From assembly GCA_012727625.1 (NCBI GenBank), contig JAAYGP010000185.1, positions 1 to 9,028 on the forward strand: 9,028 bases of DNA. The letters run 5' to 3'. Positions 5,622-9,028 of the stretch are shown here, in pieces. Origin of the DNA: Clostridiaceae bacterium (lineage in GTDB: Bacteria > Bacillota > Clostridia > DSM-8532). Below the pieces are notes generated by a model that saw only the letters and a list, made by a program, of their open reading frames with translations, ran no database searches and was not told the DNA's origin. Position numbers and translations under genes: made by a program. Positions within the stretch are counted from its first letter, which is position 1, and the number at the start of each line of letters is the position of its first letter.

Positions 5622-8600
5622 AGTCAGGATAACCGGCGTAAGATACGATAATTTCAGAAAGGGTTATGAGGACACAATCATAGATTTTACCCGGGATGAT
5701 GAACCGGATCATACCCTGATTACCCTTGTGAATCAGGGAGGAAAAGGTGTATTGCTGCAGCTTTTGTCGCAGATTACCCTGCCTAACACAAGATGGGGTA
5801 AAGAATCAGGAAACCGAATAATCAGTATGTTTTATGATCGGCACCGTAATTTCAGACCATATACATTTCATGTGATTATTGAGTGGAAACTTGATACAAC
5901 TCCTGAAAAGTGGCTTTTGACAGGGATATGCGTTACCGCTGTTAAACGCAATACAGCGGACGAGCAGGAAGAGGATACCGGCCTTAATTATTTTCATTAC
6001 ACAGTGGAGCATGATAATTCCGGATTCTTTTCCATTGAGCAGATACCCGTTTATGACACGAAAAACAGGTGCCCTGTTTCTTTTGAATTATTTGAAAATT
6101 ATATTGACAGCAACAGTAAGTACATTGTCAAATATCCCATGTCCCGGACCAGAAGGCTCAATTCTGATTACTATGAATATTTGAAAAGCAGGGGGATTTA
6201 CCGGGCCGAGTGGGAAATGATGAAAACCATTAACCGGGATGAAGGTGGCGTCAGGAATTATTTCCTTAAAGCAACCGATAACAAGTCAGTTATTGACAAA
6301 ATGCTGATTCAGTCTATCGCTCAGAACATGAGCAATTATAATGAATATGCCGGCGATAGTCTTAAAGAAATGTTTATCAGTAATCTTTCCATAACAAAGG
6401 ACCTCCCGAAACTGATTGAAAGGGAAAACGACTATAAGGAACTCCTGACGCTTATAGCTCCGCTTCTGGAAACAACAGAATACGGACTTGCTGCCACAAC
6501 GGCAGTTGAGAAACATATACGTGAAGGAAACCTGATACTGGCTTCTCTGTATAATATGCTGGAAAGTGCCAAAGATCAGCAGAACGGATGGAATGAAAAG
6601 AAGAATGAAACAAAGACAGAACTTGAAGATTTGTATTTCCAGCGCGATAACCTGGAATATGCCCGTACCCGCAGAGCAAAAACAGAAAAGCAGAGAATGC
6701 AGGAAACCATGATAATAACCTATGAGGGCATAAAAAACGATTTGGCCGGATATGAAGCAGAGGAAAAAGAGTTAAAAATTGATATACTGCTTAAAAAACG
6801 CGAAAAGGAGATTGAGCGGAGAAATTCTGTCAGCCGGCAAAGGCAGTCCCTGGTTGACAGCCTGGGTATTCAGAATGTACAGGACGAAATAAAGAAATCA
6901 GAGGATATTATTATATCCAAATGGAATAAAAGCAAGAGCTTCTTTGAAAGGATTTCCGCAGAACATTCAGCATACCAGAATAAGCTTAAAAAAACAATTA
7001 AGGAATTATCAGAAGAGAAAAACAACCTGCAAAAAAGACTGGAACCTATTAAAATTGAACTGGGCATCTTTAAAGAAGAAATAAAAAAACACAAGGAATC
7101 TTTCAATGAGCTTCTGAAGATTTTTGATGCTTTCCGCCTGGCAGTGCCGGAGTATTTGCTTGATGATATAAATAATGAACTGGAAAAATTAAAGGAAAAC
7201 ATGGAAGAAACACAGAAACGGATTTACGGTAATGAGGAGGAGAAAAAGAAAGCTGAAAAGAGTCAATACGAAATCCGGGTTAAACTGGAACATGCTGAAA
7301 AGGTATTGAATGATCTGGAAAAGAAATATCAGCTTGCCAGGGGGGAAGAAAACGCGCTTAAACAGAATATTTGTGACGCAACAGGAGTTGATGCCGCAAC
7401 GGTTGAATACACACACCGGTGGGCAATGAGCCAGAAGCCTGTTTTACAGGCTTTGTCCCGGCAGGAGGAAAAACGGCTGGATGAATTAAAAACACAGGTT
7501 TTATCTGTTCAGATTGATTTAGGTATCAATCAGAATGAATACTGGATCCCAAACAGAGACATTAAGGTTTTAAAGGAAGCTTTTCTTAAAGCGGGAGTAC
7601 GCGCTGTGATGACAGGAACAGAGTATATCAACAGTTCGGAAAGCACAGAACAGAAAAAGGAAATAATTTCCACAAATCCCTTGCTTGCCTATGGAATCAT
7701 TGTGCCAGGTAATAAAGAGTGGCAGCTTGCTCAGAAAAATATGGACAAATCAATATTCCTCAGATCCGGAGTGCCGATTTTTATTCGTTCAGAAGTTGAG
7801 GGAAAAACTGTAAATTGCGTTAAAAATGCCGCATTGGAGCTTGCTGTGGATAACAATGCGTATCTTAACTGGCTGAATAACTTGAAAGACAAGGTTTCAG
7901 GCTTTACGGATGTAATTAAAACGATTGAGGACAAAAAGGAGATGATACTTGGACTTTGCCATAAAATTGACGTGTTTGTCATGAATCAGGAATCAGATGT
8001 AATCCGGGGAGAAATCCGCCAGCTGAATGACCGGATGGAAAAGTATCAGAAAGAATTGGAAGATATCGAAATACGCATACGAAAACTTGATGACTCTATT
8101 GAAGCAGACAAAAACCTGCTGAGCGAGACAGAAGCGAAGATTCAGAAAACAACGGAGGACTTTGATAAACTGTCGTCTTATGTGAAGGAAGACAACAGGA
8201 TTAAAGCAAAAAAGTCCGATATGGACAAAAAAGAACAAACCGTGGCTGATATAGAAAATAAGATTCGGTTGATTGAGGATAAAATTATCAAGCTCAATGA
8301 AAGCGCACTTAGCGATAAGGAATCTTTTACCCTGTGGAAAACACAGCTTCAGGAAAAAATAAAGAGTCTCAGAGCCGTTATGTCGGATGCATTTATTTCC
8401 TACGAAATAAAGCCGGAGTTTCTGTGTGATAAACCGCCCGCGTACAGGCTTGAGGATCCTGATAATATTTTTCTGGATCTGCAAAGGAGAAATGACTTAA
8501 ATCGCGAGATAGAGCATAAAAATGCCCAGATCCTTGTTTACGATGAAAAAATCCGTAATCTTGATGAAAAAATAAGAGAATATGAATCAGACCTTGACAT

Positions 8601-9028
8601 CCTCATGATTACCTGGAGGGAGAAAAAAGTTAAAGAGGAGAGTTTACAGTTTCTCGAGCAATCCCTGGATGAAATAACCGCGAAAATAAAAGACACACAG
8701 GTAAGGCTGCATGAGGTGGATAAGGAAATAAGCAGAATTGAGGGTGAATTGAATGAACTTGAAAAATCAATTTCAATCCTGCGCAAAAAAATAAGGGAGA
8801 ATTACGGGAAAACACCGGAACCCTGGGATGATGCAGATTTACAACAAAAAGAATATGAAATCGGAAGAAATCTTCTGGCAGCACAGAAAAGATTGAAATC
8901 CTATGAAGATTTCCTTGAAAAGATCGGTAAAAAGATATATCAGCTGGAATTATCCCTATCTGTTTTAAAGTCGCATGAAGAACTGGATTCAGAAAGGGTT
9001 CATGTGGATGATAACATTACCGAAAGGC
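5605..9028 (+). CDS. jetC: Wadjet JetC-like SMC ATPase (3' end outside window)
   Basis: The frame is open from ATG 5605 to the window edge, 1,141 codons without a stop, so the gene is partial. JetC is the motor of the Wadjet complex: an SMC-family ATPase whose two copies form a ring that extrudes DNA loops. The N-terminal head (about 1-320) begins with a strand and RYDNF, then a P-loop-like TLVNQGGKGVLLQ (40-52, Lys47). Long, charged coiled coil covers about 325-640. A globular hinge follows (about 640-755, with IKVLKEAFLKAGVRAVMTG and NPLLAYGIIVPGN), then returning coiled coil to the end of the window. The signature motif and Walker B of the C-terminal head lie beyond position 9028 and cannot be checked. 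The P-loop is unusual: Gly replaces the usual Ser/Thr after Lys, and Leu and Gln replace two glycines. No frameshift is seen. Other SMC-like proteins (SbcC, MukB) are alternatives, but the jetD-A-B context makes Wadjet far more likely. Confidence 0.88.
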   Translation, partial: MPRMNKVRITGVRYDNFRKGYEDTIIDFTRDDEPDHTLITLVNQGGKGVLLQLLSQITLPNTRWGKESGNRIISMFYDRHRNFRPYTFHVIIEWKLDTTPEKWLLTGICVTAVKRNTADEQEEDTGLNYFHYTVEHDNSGFFSIEQIPVYDTKNRCPVSFELFENYIDSNSKYIVKYPMSRTRRLNSDYYEYLKSRGIYRAEWEMMKTINRDEGGVRNYFLKATDNKSVIDKMLIQSIAQNMSNYNEYAGDSLKEMFISNLSITKDLPKLIERENDYKELLTLIAPLLETTEYGLAATTAVEKHIREGNLILASLYNMLESAKDQQNGWNEKKNETKTELEDLYFQRDNLEYARTRRAKTEKQRMQETMIITYEGIKNDLAGYEAEEKELKIDILLKKREKEIERRNSVSRQRQSLVDSLGIQNVQDEIKKSEDIIISKWNKSKSFFERISAEHSAYQNKLKKTIKELSEEKNNLQKRLEPIKIELGIFKEEIKKHKESFNELLKIFDAFRLAVPEYLLDDINNELEKLKENMEETQKRIYGNEEEKKKAEKSQYEIRVKLEHAEKVLNDLEKKYQLARGEENALKQNICDATGVDAATVEYTHRWAMSQKPVLQALSRQEEKRLDELKTQVLSVQIDLGINQNEYWIPNRDIKVLKEAFLKAGVRAVMTGTEYINSSESTEQKKEIISTNPLLAYGIIVPGNKEWQLAQKNMDKSIFLRSGVPIFIRSEVEGKTVNCVKNAALELAVDNNAYLNWLNNLKDKVSGFTDVIKTIEDKKEMILGLCHKIDVFVMNQESDVIRGEIRQLNDRMEKYQKELEDIEIRIRKLDDSIEADKNLLSETEAKIQKTTEDFDKLSSYVKEDNRIKAKKSDMDKKEQTVADIENKIRLIEDKIIKLNESALSDKESFTLWKTQLQEKIKSLRAVMSDAFISYEIKPEFLCDKPPAYRLEDPDNIFLDLQRRNDLNREIEHKNAQILVYDEKIRNLDEKIREYESDLDILMITWREKKVKEESLQFLEQSLDEITAKIKDTQVRLHEVDKEISRIEGELNELEKSISILRKKIRENYGKTPEPWDDADLQQKEYEIGRNLLAAQKRLKSYEDFLEKIGKKIYQLELSLSVLKSHEELDSERVHVDDNITER

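Noticed and set aside
7993..8484. Minus-strand frame of 163 codons opposite jetC
   Set aside because: It is the antisense of the jetC coiled coil, with a Phe- and Ile-rich composition that mirrors Lys/Glu codons; jetC itself is uninterrupted here.

Overview
The window looks like a chromosomal segment of a low-GC Gram-positive bacterium, most likely a member of the Clostridia. The signs are AT-rich intergenic DNA, strong GGAGG-type ribosome binding sites, hairpin-plus-T-tract terminators, and a DUF2935 protein, a family I know mainly from clostridia and bacilli. I cannot name the species. All recognised genes lie on the plus strand.

Left part (1-1463): a complete tRNA-Ala(GGC) ends with its encoded CCA and is followed at once by a rho-independent terminator. 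About 300 bases without a convincing gene come next, then a second, possibly two-way terminator. A stand-alone gene for a tandem-repeat DUF2935 protein (helical, probably metal-binding, function unknown) follows.

Middle part (1464-2231): about 750 bases without a recognisable gene, but not empty. It holds a compact element of about 335 bases bounded by inverted repeats, including a perfect 16-base pair of arms, and rich in internal hairpins; it looks like a MITE or a decayed insertion sequence. After it come a possible promoter, a 10-base direct repeat, a good terminator (2030-2065) and an extended -10 promoter (TATAAT at 2089) that could drive the operon to the right. The stretch between the first promoter and the terminator could be a small RNA.

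Right part (2232-9028): a tightly packed four-gene operon that I read as a Wadjet (JetABCD) plasmid-defence system, in the order jetD-jetA-jetB-jetC. JetD is a winged-helix plus TOPRIM nuclease, JetA the kleisin-like subunit, JetB the small KITE-like subunit, and JetC the SMC-like ATPase. JetC is open to the window edge (1,141 codons seen) and its C-terminal ATPase half lies outside. In known Wadjet systems JetA, B and C form an SMC motor that extrudes DNA loops, and JetD cuts small circular DNA such as plasmids. The nuclease-first order and the protein types resemble the class called type II, but subtype is from memory and needs a profile search. The most notable detail is a non-canonical P-loop in JetC (NQGGKG rather than GxxGxGK[ST]).
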